Translations under genes and position numbers: made by a program
From: Amycolatopsis alba DSM 44262
GTDB lineage: Bacteria > Actinomycetota > Actinomycetes > Mycobacteriales > Pseudonocardiaceae
NCBI RefSeq assembly: GCF_000384215.1
Contig: NZ_KB913032.1
Coordinates: 1,885,021 to 1,949,020, forward strand
Direction: 5' to 3'
Length of the DNA: 64,000 nt
Notes under the pieces: generated by a model
Told to the model about the DNA's origin: nothing
The model's database searches: none
What the model saw: only the letters and a program-made list of their open reading frames with translations
In this document: positions 35,328 to 44,147 of the stretch, in pieces
Numbering within the stretch: position 1 is the stretch's first letter
Layout: each line of letters opens with the position of its first letter

Positions 35328-36202
35328 GCAGCCTCCTCCAGGACTTCCCCGATCACGTAGCGCGCGTTGCCCGCCATCGCCTGATTGGTCGTCCGGTAGT
35401 ACGGCAGTGCGATCAGTGCCTGCGAGAGCGTCCGGGCACGGCCCCGTGTCCAGGTCGCGTCGTCCGCACCCAGCTTTTCCCGGAAGACCTCTCTCGCGTC
35501 GGCGGGCAGCAGATTCCACGCCGGGAACAGATCGCAGGCCGGGTCGCCCGCTCCCATGCAGCCGAAGTCGATCACCGCGGCGAGCCGGTCGCCGTCCACC
35601 AGCAGGTTGCCCGGCATGAGGTCGGCGTGCAGCCAGACCGGCGGCTCCTCACCGTCCGGTGCTCGCGACGCCTTCTCCCACAGTGCCAGGACGGCGTCGC
35701 AGTCGACGTTCTCCTCCGGAATCTCGCGCAAGCTCTCGATCGCCGACCGGGTTTCGGTGTCGAGCGTCGCGAGCGGGCCGCCGCGGTATGCCTTCGGTGC
35801 TCCCGTCAGGGGCAGGCGCCGCATCGCCAGCACGAACTCGGCCAGGTCTTCGGCCAACGGCACGGACCGGCCCAGTGGCGGATGCTCCCCCGGTAGCCAG
35901 CGGTACACCGACCACGGCCACGGGTAGCCCTCGCCAGGCTGTCCTGCCCCGAGCACCTCAGGGACGGAAGTGGGCAGCCGAGGCGCGATGCGGGGCAGCC
36001 ACCGCTGCTCCAGGGCGACGTCCTTCGCTCCGCTCGCGACGAGCGGTAACCGCACGACCATGTCGTCGCCCAGCCGGAACATGGCGTTGACGGTGCCGCC
36101 GGACGGCCACCGTTCGACCGGTGCTCCGTCCCACCGAGGAAACTGTGCCGCGATCAACGCGCGTACGAGGTTCTCGTCGATGGCATCTCTCACGACAGCC
36201 AT
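35324..36202 (-). CDS. Aminoglycoside phosphotransferase family (APH) protein
   Basis: A 292-residue kinase-fold protein. It has the WPSGGTVNAMFRLGDDMVVRLP-like ATP lobe, Brenner's phosphotransferase motif HADLMPGNLLV (catalytic Asp, Mg-binding Asn) and AAVIDFGCMGAGDPACDL (the DFG-equivalent). APH proteins phosphorylate aminoglycosides, macrolides or metabolites such as choline and homoserine; the substrate is not fixed by sequence. ATG 36202 is 27 bp from a divergent GNAT gene, and the downstream partner is another GNAT, which suggests a resistance or detoxification locus. Confidence 0.82.
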   Translation of the reverse strand: MAVVRDAIDENLVRALIAAQFPRWDGAPVERWPSGGTVNAMFRLGDDMVVRLPLVASGAKDVALEQRWLPRIAPRLPTSVPEVLGAGQPGEGYPWPWSVYRWLPGEHPPLGRSVPLAEDLAEFVLAMRRLPLTGAPKAYRGGPLATLDTETRSAIESLREIPEENVDCDAVLALWEKASRAPDGEEPPVWLHADLMPGNLLVDGDRLAAVIDFGCMGAGDPACDLFPAWNLLPADAREVFREKLGADDATWTRGRARTLSQALIALPYYRTTNQAMAGNARYVIGEVLEEAA

Positions 36203-36229
36203 CCAACCAACGCGGGCATCATCGATGCC

Positions 36230-36745
36230 ATGCCGATCATCACCGGCCCCGAGCACCTCACCCCCGAAACCGTCATCCGTCCGGCCTTGCCAGGTGAGGA
36301 GGACGCGGTGCTCGACCTCCTCACCGAGGCCGCCACCTGGCTAGCCGGGCGCGGAATCCGTCAATGGCCTCGCCGCTTCCCGCGAGAATCGGTTCACCGC
36401 CAGATCGAACTGGGCGAGGCACTGCTGATCACCAGGCACCACAAGCCGATCGCGACCGGCGTGGTCACCGAAGCGGAGCCGGAGCTCTGGGGCGAGGCCA
36501 CGGAACCGGCCTACTATCTCGGCCGTCTCGCGGTGGCACGGGAAGCGGCCGGGCTCGGGATCCGGATCATCGACTGGGTCGGCGAGAAGGCCGCCGCACG
36601 GGGCAAGACCTTCGTCCGGGTGGCGACCACGCGGGACAACCCTGCCTTGCGCGCACTCTACGAGCGCGCGGGATTCGAGCACGTGGCGGATCCGCCCGCG
36701 GCGAAATGGCCGACCAGCCTCTATCAGCGGGCCACCGGCGGGTGA
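36230..36745 (+). CDS. GNAT N-acetyltransferase
   Basis: A 171-residue GNAT protein with YYLGRLAVAREAAGLGIRIIDWV (split acetyl-CoA-binding strand and helix) and ATTRDNPALRALYERAGFEHV, the usual late motif. Its start is 27 bp from that of the divergent phosphotransferase gene, leaving almost no room for separate promoters, so both are probably controlled from one short region. Substrate unknown. Confidence 0.82.
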   Translation: MPIITGPEHLTPETVIRPALPGEEDAVLDLLTEAATWLAGRGIRQWPRRFPRESVHRQIELGEALLITRHHKPIATGVVTEAEPELWGEATEPAYYLGRLAVAREAAGLGIRIIDWVGEKAAARGKTFVRVATTRDNPALRALYERAGFEHVADPPAAKWPTSLYQRATGG

Positions 36746-37171
36746 TCACGTCAGGCCGAGGATTTCGGGCCGCGCCGCGTGTTTCCGCCAGTGCTGTCCG
36801 GGATCCGGGACCAGACGCCGTAGTTCGAGATCCAGCAGTCCGGAAAGGCTTTCGACCTCGGCCACCACGGCACCGTCCGATGCCACGAATTCCTGGACGA
36901 CCCGCGACACCTTGCCTGGTTCCCAGGTGAACCGGGTCAGGACGTCGATCCGCGCGCGGGCGCGAAGCTCGCGGCGGAACCGGATCGTCGTTTCGAGGTT
37001 GATCGGGCCGAGGTTCGCGGCCTTGAGCGCCAGCGGGTCCACCCCGGCCGCCCACACGCATTCCCAGCGCGCGTGATCGGCGTACGCGAGGTAGGCGGGG
37101 CCGCGGACGTGCCCGTTGATGTCGAGATCGTCCGTGCGGATGTCGATGGTGACGCGGAAAGGTTCGGGCAC
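36746..37171 (-). CDS. Hotdog-fold acyl-CoA thioesterase (4HBT-like)
   Basis: A 141-residue single-hotdog protein: FRVTIDIRTDDLDINGHVRGPAYLAYADHARWE in segments, where DINGHV aligns with the catalytic Asp region of 4-hydroxybenzoyl-CoA thioesterases. INLETTIRFRRELRARARIDV forms the long central strands. It hydrolyses an acyl-CoA or acyl-ACP thioester. Its stop codon directly abuts that of the convergent GNAT gene. Confidence 0.82.
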   Translation of the reverse strand: MPEPFRVTIDIRTDDLDINGHVRGPAYLAYADHARWECVWAAGVDPLALKAANLGPINLETTIRFRRELRARARIDVLTRFTWEPGKVSRVVQEFVASDGAVVAEVESLSGLLDLELRRLVPDPGQHWRKHAARPEILGLT

Positions 37172-37198
37172 TCCCCGATCTTCGTCTCGGCGGCCGCT

Positions 37199-37984
37199 TC
37201 AGTCTGGAACGTTTCGGCCAGTCCAAGACCGCACCAGCGCGCCGGGCGAGGCGCCCGACAGCCGACGGCACTCGCGCCCGAGATGGGACTGGTCCGCGTA
37301 GCCCACGTCGGCGGCGACGCCGGCCAGCGAAGAACGATCCCGCGCGACGTCCTCGACCCGGTTGAGGAACCGGTGGAACCGCAGCACCCGCTGCAGTTCC
37401 TTGGGACCGACGCCGACTTCGTGCCACAGATGCCGCCGGAGGCCACGTTCGCTCACGCCCAGCTCCGCCGCCACCCGGTCGGTGCGGGCGCCCGGCGACC
37501 GCAGCGCGCGAGCGGCCGCGATCGACAGCCCGTCCAGCTCGACGTCCTGGAGCCTTTCGGCGACCAGCTCCTCCAGGACCGACCGTGCGGCGGCAGGCGT
37601 CACGCACTCCGCCAGCTTGGATTCCGCTCGACGGGCACGCCCCGCCCACAGGTCACGCAACGGGGTGGCCTCCGCCGCCAGATCTGTCATCGGCAGCCCC
37701 AGTACCGCGCCACCGGCACCGCACCGCAGGCGCAACCCGACGGTCCACTCCGCCGACGGCAGCTCATGCCGCAGCACACCGCGCACCGTGGTCACCACGG
37801 CGAGCCCTCGCCCGTCCCAGACGAGGTCCGCGCAACCGTCCGGGAACACCCGCAGCGGACGGCTACGGCCCACCCAGCCCGTCCAGGCACTCTCGACCAC
37901 GCCGGCCACCTTCGCGACCGGCGCGCTTTCGCGGTACACGGAACGGCCCGAACGGCGACGCAGCGGAACACCCACGCCCGCCAC
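37199..37984 (-). CDS. AraC-family transcriptional regulator
   Basis: The 261-residue protein has an N-terminal sensor domain (~1-150, LRVFPDGCADLVWDG, VLGLPMTDLAAEATPL; DUF6597-like) and a C-terminal AraC HTH (~165-255, LGVSERGLRRHLWHEVGVGPKELQRVLR in pieces, then VAADVGYADQSHLGRECRRLSGASPG). GTG 37984 has GGGGG 5 bases upstream; GTG 37975 is an alternative. It is upstream of and co-oriented with the thioesterase gene (27 bp), which may be its target. Confidence 0.82.
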   Translation of the reverse strand: MAGVGVPLRRRSGRSVYRESAPVAKVAGVVESAWTGWVGRSRPLRVFPDGCADLVWDGRGLAVVTTVRGVLRHELPSAEWTVGLRLRCGAGGAVLGLPMTDLAAEATPLRDLWAGRARRAESKLAECVTPAAARSVLEELVAERLQDVELDGLSIAAARALRSPGARTDRVAAELGVSERGLRRHLWHEVGVGPKELQRVLRFHRFLNRVEDVARDRSSLAGVAADVGYADQSHLGRECRRLSGASPGALVRSWTGRNVPD

Positions 37985-38042
37985 TATGCCCCCGCCCACC
38001 GACAAGATGCGCCCCGCTTGATCTTGCTGAAGACTTGCCGCC

Positions 38043-38762
38043 GTGCTGAGGCCGGTATTCGACCCGTCCCCCGCCGAGTGGATCTCCTCCAGGCTCGGCG
38101 GGGCGTTCGGCGCGGCTTGCCGCACGGTTCCGCGTGGTTACCCCGCCTACGCCCGGCTCTGCCATCCCGCCGAACGCGACCGCGGCGGCTGGGCGAGCTG
38201 GCGCGACGCCGCGGCCGAAACGGGGCGGCGCGCCCACGGCGCCATGCAGTGGCACGCGCTCGTCGGCTCCCCGGATCCGGTGAACCTCACCGGCTCGCTC
38301 TGGCGAGGCTCCCCGCCGGGACGCGGCACTCTGCCGTCGCACAGCCTCACCGCGCTGCTGGCCGTCCTCGGCGAGCACACGTCCGCTTCGGACGCCTGGT
38401 TCTGCCTCTGGGAGGGCTACGGCTGGGCCGACGAGGCGACGTTGTCCCGCGAGCACCTCGACGCGCCGCGCCTGCGGCATCCCGGCCGTGACTACCTGCT
38501 GTTCACCGGGCCGTTGACGTCGGCGACGGAACTCGGCTGGCGGCCCCGGCCGAGCTGGTTCGAGACACAGTCGCCCAACCTGTTCTGGCCGGACGACCGC
38601 GCGTGGTGCGTGGCCACCGAGGTCGACTTCGATTCGACCCTCGTCGCGGGCGAGGAGGCCCTGATCGACGCGCTCCTCGATTCGCCCGGCCTCGATGCCT
38701 GGCGGATCGAGCCCGACACGTCACTCGCGGCCGACGGGGACCGGATCAATCACCTCGCGTGA
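38043..38762 (+). CDS. Conserved hypothetical protein
   Basis: The 239-residue soluble protein is rich in Trp (WISSRLGG, WHALVG, AWFCLWEGYGWADE, ELGWRPRPSWFE). It contains the segments YLLFTGPLTSA and QSPNLFWPDDRAWCVATEVDFDSTLV (split), and ends in an acidic/Asp-rich tail. These blocks look like a conserved actinobacterial protein of unknown function, with no recognised motif for enzyme activity. The start is GTG 38043, divergent from the AraC gene. Confidence 0.7.
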   Translation: MLRPVFDPSPAEWISSRLGGAFGAACRTVPRGYPAYARLCHPAERDRGGWASWRDAAAETGRRAHGAMQWHALVGSPDPVNLTGSLWRGSPPGRGTLPSHSLTALLAVLGEHTSASDAWFCLWEGYGWADEATLSREHLDAPRLRHPGRDYLLFTGPLTSATELGWRPRPSWFETQSPNLFWPDDRAWCVATEVDFDSTLVAGEEALIDALLDSPGLDAWRIEPDTSLAADGDRINHLA

Positions 38763-38794
38763 CCGCAAGGCGGAAGAACCCGCCTCGCGGTCAC
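38759..38794. terminator. Hairpin between convergent genes
   Basis: GTGACCGC-A-AGGCGG (38759-38773) pairs with CCGCCT-C-GCGGTCAC (38780-38794) with one A/C mismatch. It overlaps the stop codon of the upstream gene and precedes the convergent DUF427 gene, so it may terminate both. Confidence 0.65.
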
Positions 38795-38801
38795 AGCGGG
38801 G

Positions 38802-39176
38802 TCAGCGCTCTTCGATCGCGTCCACCTTCGACGGGTAGAACGCCACGTGGTCCTTGATCTCGGCGACCGCGTCGTGCGGCGCCTCGTAGGTCCAGACGGC
38901 GTTCTCGGCGAGGCCGTCACCGGTGCGGACGCTGTAGTACGACGCGTCGCCCTTGAACGGGCAGTATGTCGAATGGTCCGTCCGCTCCAGCAGGGCGAAG
39001 TCGACGTCGGCGCGCGGGATGTACTGCGCCGGCGGGTAGTTCGCCTCCTGCAGCGTGAGCGCGTTCGCGCTGTCCGCCACGACCTTCCCGCCGACCGTGA
39101 CGACCACTCGCGCCTTGTTCGGCGCCACCGTGATCGGGTGGCTCGCGCTGGGCTTCAACACCTTCTTGTCAGGCAT
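38802..39176 (-). CDS. DUF427 domain protein
   Basis: A 124-residue protein with the DUF427 signature: VVTVGGKVVADSANALTLQEANYPP (in parts), YIPRADVDFALLERTDHSTYCPFKGDASYYS (in parts) and AVWTYEAPHDAVAEIKDHVAFYPSKV (in parts). It is a compact beta fold of unknown biochemical role that is common in actinobacteria. Nothing in the context fixes a function. Confidence 0.85.
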   Translation of the reverse strand: MPDKKVLKPSASHPITVAPNKARVVVTVGGKVVADSANALTLQEANYPPAQYIPRADVDFALLERTDHSTYCPFKGDASYYSVRTGDGLAENAVWTYEAPHDAVAEIKDHVAFYPSKVDAIEER

Positions 39177-39241
39177 GGATCAGCTCCCTCGGGGGTTTCT
39201 CCGCTACCGGGCACAGCGACCCCGCCCGCGCGGATATTCCC

Positions 39242-40006
39242 TCAGGGCAGGTAGTACATCGGGTTCGGCAGCTTGACCGGGAACTCCGCGTAACCGCCTT
39301 CGAGGTCGCTGAACTGGTCGCCGAAGTTGGCGAGGATGGTCGCGCCGGTCGAGGCGATGTGCTTCCGCGTGCCCGCCTTGTACTGGACGGTGGTGCACGT
39401 CAGCCCGCACGGCAGGTAGTCCGGCGCGGTGGTCTTCGGCTTGAAGAACGCCCCCGCGGGCGCCGGGTAGCCCTCGTTCGCGAGGTTCTTGAGCGACTGC
39501 GGGCCCTGGAACTCGTTGCGGCCGGTCAGGAAGTAGACCTTCACGCCGCGCTGCGCGGCCCAGTTCGCCAGTTCCAGCACCGGCTTGTTCGCGACGAAGG
39601 TGCCCTTGTCGATCGCTTCCTGCTGTTTCTTCGGGTCGAAGCCGAAGTCGTTGTCGGCCTCCCAGCCGTAGGTGACTTCGGCGGTGTCGTCGACGTCGAA
39701 CACGACGGCGGGGTTCTTCACAGCGCGGTCCAGCCGCCGCGCGAGGTAGCGCTTGGCGTCCTCGACCTGGCGCTTGGTGTCGGAGACGAACCGGCTGCCG
39801 TCCGAGTACTGGTGCTTGCCGTCGGGGCCGACGACGTCGCCGTAGTAGGCCTTGACGTCCAGTTTGACCTGGCCGATGTTGGCGGGTTCGTGACCTCGCC
39901 GCCAGGCCGCGTCGTCCTGGTTCGCGACGGCGGTGGCACCGCCCGCGAGGACGGCTCCGGCGGCCGCTGCGGCGGCCAGTTTCAGCAGACCGGTGAACCG
40001 GCTCAT
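39242..40006 (-). CDS. Secreted HAD-family acid phosphatase
   Basis: The 254-residue precursor has a signal peptide (~1-33, with an Ala/Gly core ending ATAVA). The class-B/plant-type acid phosphatase HAD domain follows: VVFDVDDTAEVTYG (DxDxT nucleophile motif), VYFLTGRNEFQ (motif II) and ILANFGDQFSDLEGGY (motif IV). It would act outside the cell to release phosphate. ATG 40006 has GAGGAG upstream. It is the last gene of an operon with the THUMP-like, methyltransferase and enoyl-CoA hydratase genes (11-bp gap). Confidence 0.88.
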   Translation of the reverse strand: MSRFTGLLKLAAAAAAGAVLAGGATAVANQDDAAWRRGHEPANIGQVKLDVKAYYGDVVGPDGKHQYSDGSRFVSDTKRQVEDAKRYLARRLDRAVKNPAVVFDVDDTAEVTYGWEADNDFGFDPKKQQEAIDKGTFVANKPVLELANWAAQRGVKVYFLTGRNEFQGPQSLKNLANEGYPAPAGAFFKPKTTAPDYLPCGLTCTTVQYKAGTRKHIASTGATILANFGDQFSDLEGGYAEFPVKLPNPMYYLP

Positions 40007-40017
40007 GGAAGTGCTCC

Positions 40018-41187
40018 TCACGTCAGCTTTGCGCGGCAGAGGAACGCTACTCCAGAACGGCCGATTCTGGTCAGTACCAAAGTCGCTTCTTCACCGCCAC
40101 GGGGTTTCAGCTTGCGCCGCAACGCATCCGGGTCTACGTCGAGACCGCGGACGAGGATCTCCAGCCTGCCGATATCGTGCTTCTTCAGCAGTACGCGCAA
40201 ATTCTTCTCGCTGTACGGTCCGTACTCGAACACCCGGAACGCCCGGATTCCCGGTGGCGGAACGTCCCCGGTCAGGTACGCGATGCGTTCGTCGAGCTGC
40301 CACAAACCGTGCCGCGCCGCGTAATGCCGCACGAGCCCCGCCCGGACGACGGCGCCGTCGGGGTCGACGATCCATTCACCCGGCTCATGCATGGGAATCT
40401 CGTCGGGATCGGCGTCGGTCACCGTCCACTGTGCACCGTCCGAACGCAACACCGTCGCACGCCGGGACACGGTGGATCCCACGCCGCGCCACAGGCACGC
40501 CTCACGGACGTGACCGTCCAAAGAGACCAGTTCGACCTCGTCCGCCCAGGGCGCGATGGAGAAATCGAGACCCGGCGCGCATTTGACCGAAAGTTCGCGA
40601 CCCGCGTACGCCTCGACCAAGCCGTCCAGCGGCGGCAGGAAATCGGCGGGCTTCCAGGCCCGGCGCCCGGCCGAGTCGCGGCGGGCGGGGTCGGCGACGA
40701 CGACCGAAGACCGGCTGACCGGGCGCAACGCGTCGGCACGCACCAAAACAGGCGAAACACCGGCTTCGGAAGCGTTGTGCCGCGCCATCGCCAGCCGGAC
40801 CTCGTCCAGATCCGAGCCCAGCGCGCGGGAGGCGACGCGGGCGATCTCGATCAGGTCCGCGCCGACGGAACACGTCACGTCGTGCACGTCGCGTCCGGCC
40901 AGCCGCGAAGCCCGGTGCCGGGCGACGAGCGTGGCGCTGGCCTGCTGGAGGGCGTCGCCGGTGAACAGCCAAGAACCCGCGGAGTCCAGTTTGGCCGACG
41001 ATTTCCGTCCCAGCACCACCGTTTCCAGCACGGCGGCCGCGTGGTCCGGGGCGATCCGGCGGACGGCGGCGACGTCGGCGATGCGGGTCTTGTCGGTCAG
41101 CGGCAGTGAAGAGCATTCGGCGAGCGCCGCGCTTCCCGCGCCGGAGCGCAGGAAGGCGACGTCGTCGAGGGTGAACTGATACGGCAC
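40018..41187 (-). CDS. THUMP-like / class I methyltransferase-fold protein, Rv3037c-like
   Basis: The 389-residue protein opens MPYQFTLDDVAFLRSGAG, has a class I methyltransferase core with DVTCSVGADLIEIARVA (motif I), LGSDLDEVRLAMARHN and VVVADPARRDSAGRR (a DPxR-type motif), and a C-terminal THUMP-like region (~300-389). Proteins of this type are annotated as RNA-modifying methyltransferases without proof. In M. tuberculosis Rv3037c and Rv3038c stand in the same order as here. The start lies 3 bp after the methyltransferase stop. Confidence 0.82.
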   Translation of the reverse strand: MPYQFTLDDVAFLRSGAGSAALAECSSLPLTDKTRIADVAAVRRIAPDHAAAVLETVVLGRKSSAKLDSAGSWLFTGDALQQASATLVARHRASRLAGRDVHDVTCSVGADLIEIARVASRALGSDLDEVRLAMARHNASEAGVSPVLVRADALRPVSRSSVVVADPARRDSAGRRAWKPADFLPPLDGLVEAYAGRELSVKCAPGLDFSIAPWADEVELVSLDGHVREACLWRGVGSTVSRRATVLRSDGAQWTVTDADPDEIPMHEPGEWIVDPDGAVVRAGLVRHYAARHGLWQLDERIAYLTGDVPPPGIRAFRVFEYGPYSEKNLRVLLKKHDIGRLEILVRGLDVDPDALRRKLKPRGGEEATLVLTRIGRSGVAFLCRAKLT

Positions 41188-41190
41188 TAC

Positions 41191-42153
41191 CTACGGCCGC
41201 TTGGTGCCGGTGATCATCACGTTGTAGAACAGCTCGCGCGGCAGCACCTTGGCGAGCAGCTTCTTGTCCAAAGCGGACAGCCGCAGCCACAGCCGGTACG
41301 CGAACAGACGCCAGCGCAGCGTCAGCTTCTCCTGCGGCACGGCGGCTTCGAAGGTCCGGATCGGCCAGCCCGCGAGCGCGGCGGCGAACTCCTCGGTGAC
41401 CGCGCGGACGTCCTGCGCGCCCGCGCCGCGGGCCATCGACTCGAGGTCGGACGGGTCGAAGGTGTGGATGTCGACCACGGCCTCCAGCGCGGCCGCGCGG
41501 GAAGACTCGTCGAGTTCCTCCTGCGGACGGCGCCAGCCGTTCAGCACCGGGATCTTGGTCAGGTTGGTGGTGAGGTACCACGTGATCTGGCCGAGCTTGC
41601 GGGCGTAGAAGTCGCCGACCTTCGTCGGCTCGCCCGCGAAGACGAACCGGCCGCCCGGCTTCAGCACCCGCAGCACCTCGGCGAACGCCGCGCGGACGTC
41701 GGGGATGTGGTGCAGCACCGCGTGCCCGACGACGAGGTCGAAGCTGTTGTCCTCGTAGGGGATCCGCTCCGCGTCGGCGACCCGGCCGTCGACGTCGAGG
41801 CCGAGGTTCTCGGCGTTGCGCAGCGCGACCTGGACCATGCCGGGCGAGAGGTCGGTGACCGACCCCTTCTTGATCACCCCGCCCTGCATCAGGTTCAGCA
41901 GGAAGAAACCGGTGCCGCTGCCCAGTTCCATCGCGGTCGGGTACGGCTGGCCGTCGTCACCGGCGACGGCGTTGAACACGTCCGTCGCGTAGGTGATGCA
42001 GCGCTCGTCGTAGGAAATGGACCATTTCTCGTCGTAGGTCCCGGCTTCCCAGTCGTGGTAGAGCACGTTGGCGAGCTTGGGGTCGTCGAAGGCGGCCTTG
42101 ACCTCTTCGGCGGTGGCGTGCGGGTTCGGCGCCGGGTCGTTCACCTGGGTCAT
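41191..42153 (-). CDS. SAM-dependent methyltransferase, Rv3038c-like
   Basis: A 320-residue class I methyltransferase: motif I AMELGSGTGFFLLNLMQ (~74-90), VTDLSPGMVQVALRN, VADAERIPYEDNSFDLVVGHAVLHH, LRVLKPGGRFVFAG. A long C-terminal extension (~200-320) is helical and basic. Similar mycobacterial genes act on lipids or small molecules; the substrate is unknown. ATG 42153 lies 5 bp after the enoyl-CoA hydratase stop, with GAGGGGAAG spanning the junction. Confidence 0.88.
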   Translation of the reverse strand: MTQVNDPAPNPHATAEEVKAAFDDPKLANVLYHDWEAGTYDEKWSISYDERCITYATDVFNAVAGDDGQPYPTAMELGSGTGFFLLNLMQGGVIKKGSVTDLSPGMVQVALRNAENLGLDVDGRVADAERIPYEDNSFDLVVGHAVLHHIPDVRAAFAEVLRVLKPGGRFVFAGEPTKVGDFYARKLGQITWYLTTNLTKIPVLNGWRRPQEELDESSRAAALEAVVDIHTFDPSDLESMARGAGAQDVRAVTEEFAAALAGWPIRTFEAAVPQEKLTLRWRLFAYRLWLRLSALDKKLLAKVLPRELFYNVMITGTKRP

Positions 42154-42158
42154 CGTGC

Positions 42159-42938
42159 TTACTTCCCCTCGAAGGTGGCCTTGCCAGGGCCGTTTTCGAT
42201 GAACGACTTCATGCCGTTGCGCTGGTCCTCGGTCGCCCAGAGCGCGGCGAAGAGGTGGGATTCGAGCTTGAGTCCGCTCGCGAGGTCGGTGTCGAGACCA
42301 CCGTCGATCGCGGCCTTCGCGGCACGCAGGGCCACGGCCGGACCGTTCGCGAACTGCGCGGCCCACTTGTGCGCGGCGGCGTAGACGTCGTCCGGAGCCA
42401 CGACCTCGTCGAGGATGCCCAGCGCCAGCGCCTCTTCGGCCTTCACGAAGCGGCCGGTGAACACGAGGTCCTTGGTCTTGCTCGGCCCGATGAGCCGCGC
42501 CAGGCGCTGCGTGCCGCCGGCGCCGGGGATGACGCCGAGCTGGATCTCCGGCTGGCCGACCTTGACGTTGTCGCCGGCGATCCGGCGGTCCGCGGTCAGC
42601 GCGAGTTCGAGGCCGCCGCCGAGCGCGTAGCCGGTGATGGCCGCGACGACCGGCTTCGGGATGTTCGCGATGGTGGCCAGCGACGCGGTCAGCGCCGCGC
42701 CGAACTTCGCGATCTCGGGGTAGGTGCGCTCGGCCATCTCCTTGATGTCCGCGCCGCCCGCGAAGGTCTTCTCGCCGCCGTAGAGGATCACGGCGCGCAC
42801 GTCGTCGCGCTCGGAGGCCTCACGGGCCGCCTCGGCCAGCTCGGCCTGCACCTGGTTGTTCAGCGCGTTGACCGGCGGGCGGTCCAGCCGGATCGTGCCG
42901 ACCCCGCCTTCGACCTCGAGACTTACGAACTCTCCCAC
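42159..42938 (-). CDS. Enoyl-CoA hydratase, EchA17-like
   Basis: A 259-residue crotonase. The oxyanion-hole motifs are GEKTFAGGADIKEM and ITGYALGGGLELALTADRRIAG; the catalytic glutamates lie in GQPEIQLGVIPGAGGTQRLARLIG. It hydrates trans-2-enoyl-CoA in beta-oxidation. In M. tuberculosis echA17 (Rv3039c) has the same neighbours. It is first of a tight four-gene operon, 55 bp after the ABC ATPase gene. Confidence 0.92.
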   Translation of the reverse strand: MGEFVSLEVEGGVGTIRLDRPPVNALNNQVQAELAEAAREASERDDVRAVILYGGEKTFAGGADIKEMAERTYPEIAKFGAALTASLATIANIPKPVVAAITGYALGGGLELALTADRRIAGDNVKVGQPEIQLGVIPGAGGTQRLARLIGPSKTKDLVFTGRFVKAEEALALGILDEVVAPDDVYAAAHKWAAQFANGPAVALRAAKAAIDGGLDTDLASGLKLESHLFAALWATEDQRNGMKSFIENGPGKATFEGK

Positions 42939-42993
42939 GCCGTCCTCCTTAACCGTCCGAGACAGATTGCAGGCTACCGGTCAGTACGACTTG

Positions 42994-43806
42994 TCAGCGC
43001 CGACGGGCGAAGAAGCGATCACCGGACCGTTCGAGCAGGAGGTCCTGATCGAACGTCTTGGACAGGTTGTCGCTGGTCACGACATCGTCCACGAGACCGG
43101 ACGCGACCGCGCGGCCGTCACGCAGCAGCAGCGCGTGGGTGAATCCCGGCGGGATTTCTTCCACGTGATGGGTGACGAGCACCATGGCCGGGGCCTCCGG
43201 GTCGAGGGCCAGCTCGGACAGGCGCGCGACGAGGTCTTCACGGCCGCCGAGGTCGAGTCCGGCGGCGGGTTCGTCGAGCAGCAGCATCTCCGGGTCGGTC
43301 ATCAGCGACCGCGCGATCAGCGTCCGCTTGCGCTCGCCCTCCGACAGCGTGCCGAAAGTGCGCTCGGCCAGGTGCGGGATGCCCAGCGCGGCCAGCAGTT
43401 CGCGGGCGCGGTCGGTGTCGAGGCTGTCGTACTCCTCACGCCAGCGGCCGACGACGGCGTACCCGGCGCTCACCACGACGTCGAGGACGCGCTCCTCACC
43501 GGGGACCCGCTGGGCGATCGCGGCCGAGGTGAACCCGATCCGCGGGCGCAGCTCGAAGATGTTGACCTTGCCGATCCGGTCACCGAGCAGGTCGACCGTT
43601 CCCGAGGTCGGGTGGAGTTCGGCCGCGGCCAGCCGGAGCAGGGTGGTCTTGCCCGCGCCGTTCGGGCCGAGCACCACCCAGCGTTCGTCCAGTTCCACGG
43701 TCCAGTCGAGGTCGGCGAGGAGGTCGTTGCCTGTTCGGCGGACCCCGACACCGGTCATCCTCACCACGAGGTCGTCAAGTTCGCTGGGCTGGATCGGCTC
43801 GCTCAC
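42994..43806 (-). CDS. ABC transporter ATP-binding protein, Rv3041c-like
   Basis: A 270-residue ATPase: Walker A VLGPNGAGKTTLLRLAAAE, signature LSEGERKRTLIARSL, Walker B MLLLDEPAAGLDL, H-loop VLVTHHVEEIP. The signature reads LSEGE rather than LSGGQ. No permease is adjacent, so it either has a distant partner or acts as a soluble ModF/PhrA-type ATPase. The homologue Rv3041c is next to the enoyl-CoA hydratase region in M. tuberculosis. Confidence 0.9.
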   Translation of the reverse strand: MSEPIQPSELDDLVVRMTGVGVRRTGNDLLADLDWTVELDERWVVLGPNGAGKTTLLRLAAAELHPTSGTVDLLGDRIGKVNIFELRPRIGFTSAAIAQRVPGEERVLDVVVSAGYAVVGRWREEYDSLDTDRARELLAALGIPHLAERTFGTLSEGERKRTLIARSLMTDPEMLLLDEPAAGLDLGGREDLVARLSELALDPEAPAMVLVTHHVEEIPPGFTHALLLRDGRAVASGLVDDVVTSDNLSKTFDQDLLLERSGDRFFARRR

Positions 43807-43938
43807 GGGCCCATTGTGTCCGCACGGGCGCGCGCGTGTGCACCGGGCCGTCGGTCAGGGGATAGCGGCTGGTCCAGGGAGTGGGACAGAGCTGTTCCGA
43901 GTAACCGCCGCGGCGGCGGCTGTGGCACCATCGAAGAC

Positions 43939-44055
43939 GTGATCAGGTCCGTGGCCGCCGCCTTCCCCGTCATCGGGGGCTCTTTCTGGCGCCGCCGCAC
44001 CATCGACCTGCTCCTCGTCGCCTCGTCCGGGTGTACCACCGCGCGACACGGCTGA
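43939..44055 (+). CDS. Leader peptide upstream of cysteine dioxygenase
   Basis: A 38-codon frame from GTG 43939 (or 43951) ends with a run that fits the actinobacterial sulfur-gene leader peptides: RRRTIDLLLVASSGC followed by TTARHG. These short peptides carry a conserved Arg-Arg-x-x-Asp-Leu-x-x-Val-(Ala/Ser)-Ser-x-Cys block and stand before cysteine or sulfur genes. A hairpin follows 15 bases after the stop, and the cysteine dioxygenase starts 92 bp later. I infer control by cysteine-dependent translation of the Cys codon. Confidence 0.65.
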   Translation: MIRSVAAAFPVIGGSFWRRRTIDLLLVASSGCTTARHG

Positions 44056-44069
44056 AGTCCCGCTCTTTC

Positions 44070-44090
44070 CCCGGCACCCCGCGTGCCGGG
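44070..44090 (+). promoter_or_regulatory. Hairpin between leader peptide and cysteine dioxygenase
   Basis: CCCGGCAC (44070-44077) pairs perfectly with GTGCCGGG (44083-44090) around CCCGC. Its position just after the leader stop suits a ribosome-dependent attenuator or anti-attenuator. No T-tract follows, so it may act on translation or through Rho. Confidence 0.5.
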
Positions 44091-44147
44091 AGACCCGTGT
44101 CGCGCCGCGTTCGGCCCTGCCCGCGAACCTTCACGAGGAGCCTCACC

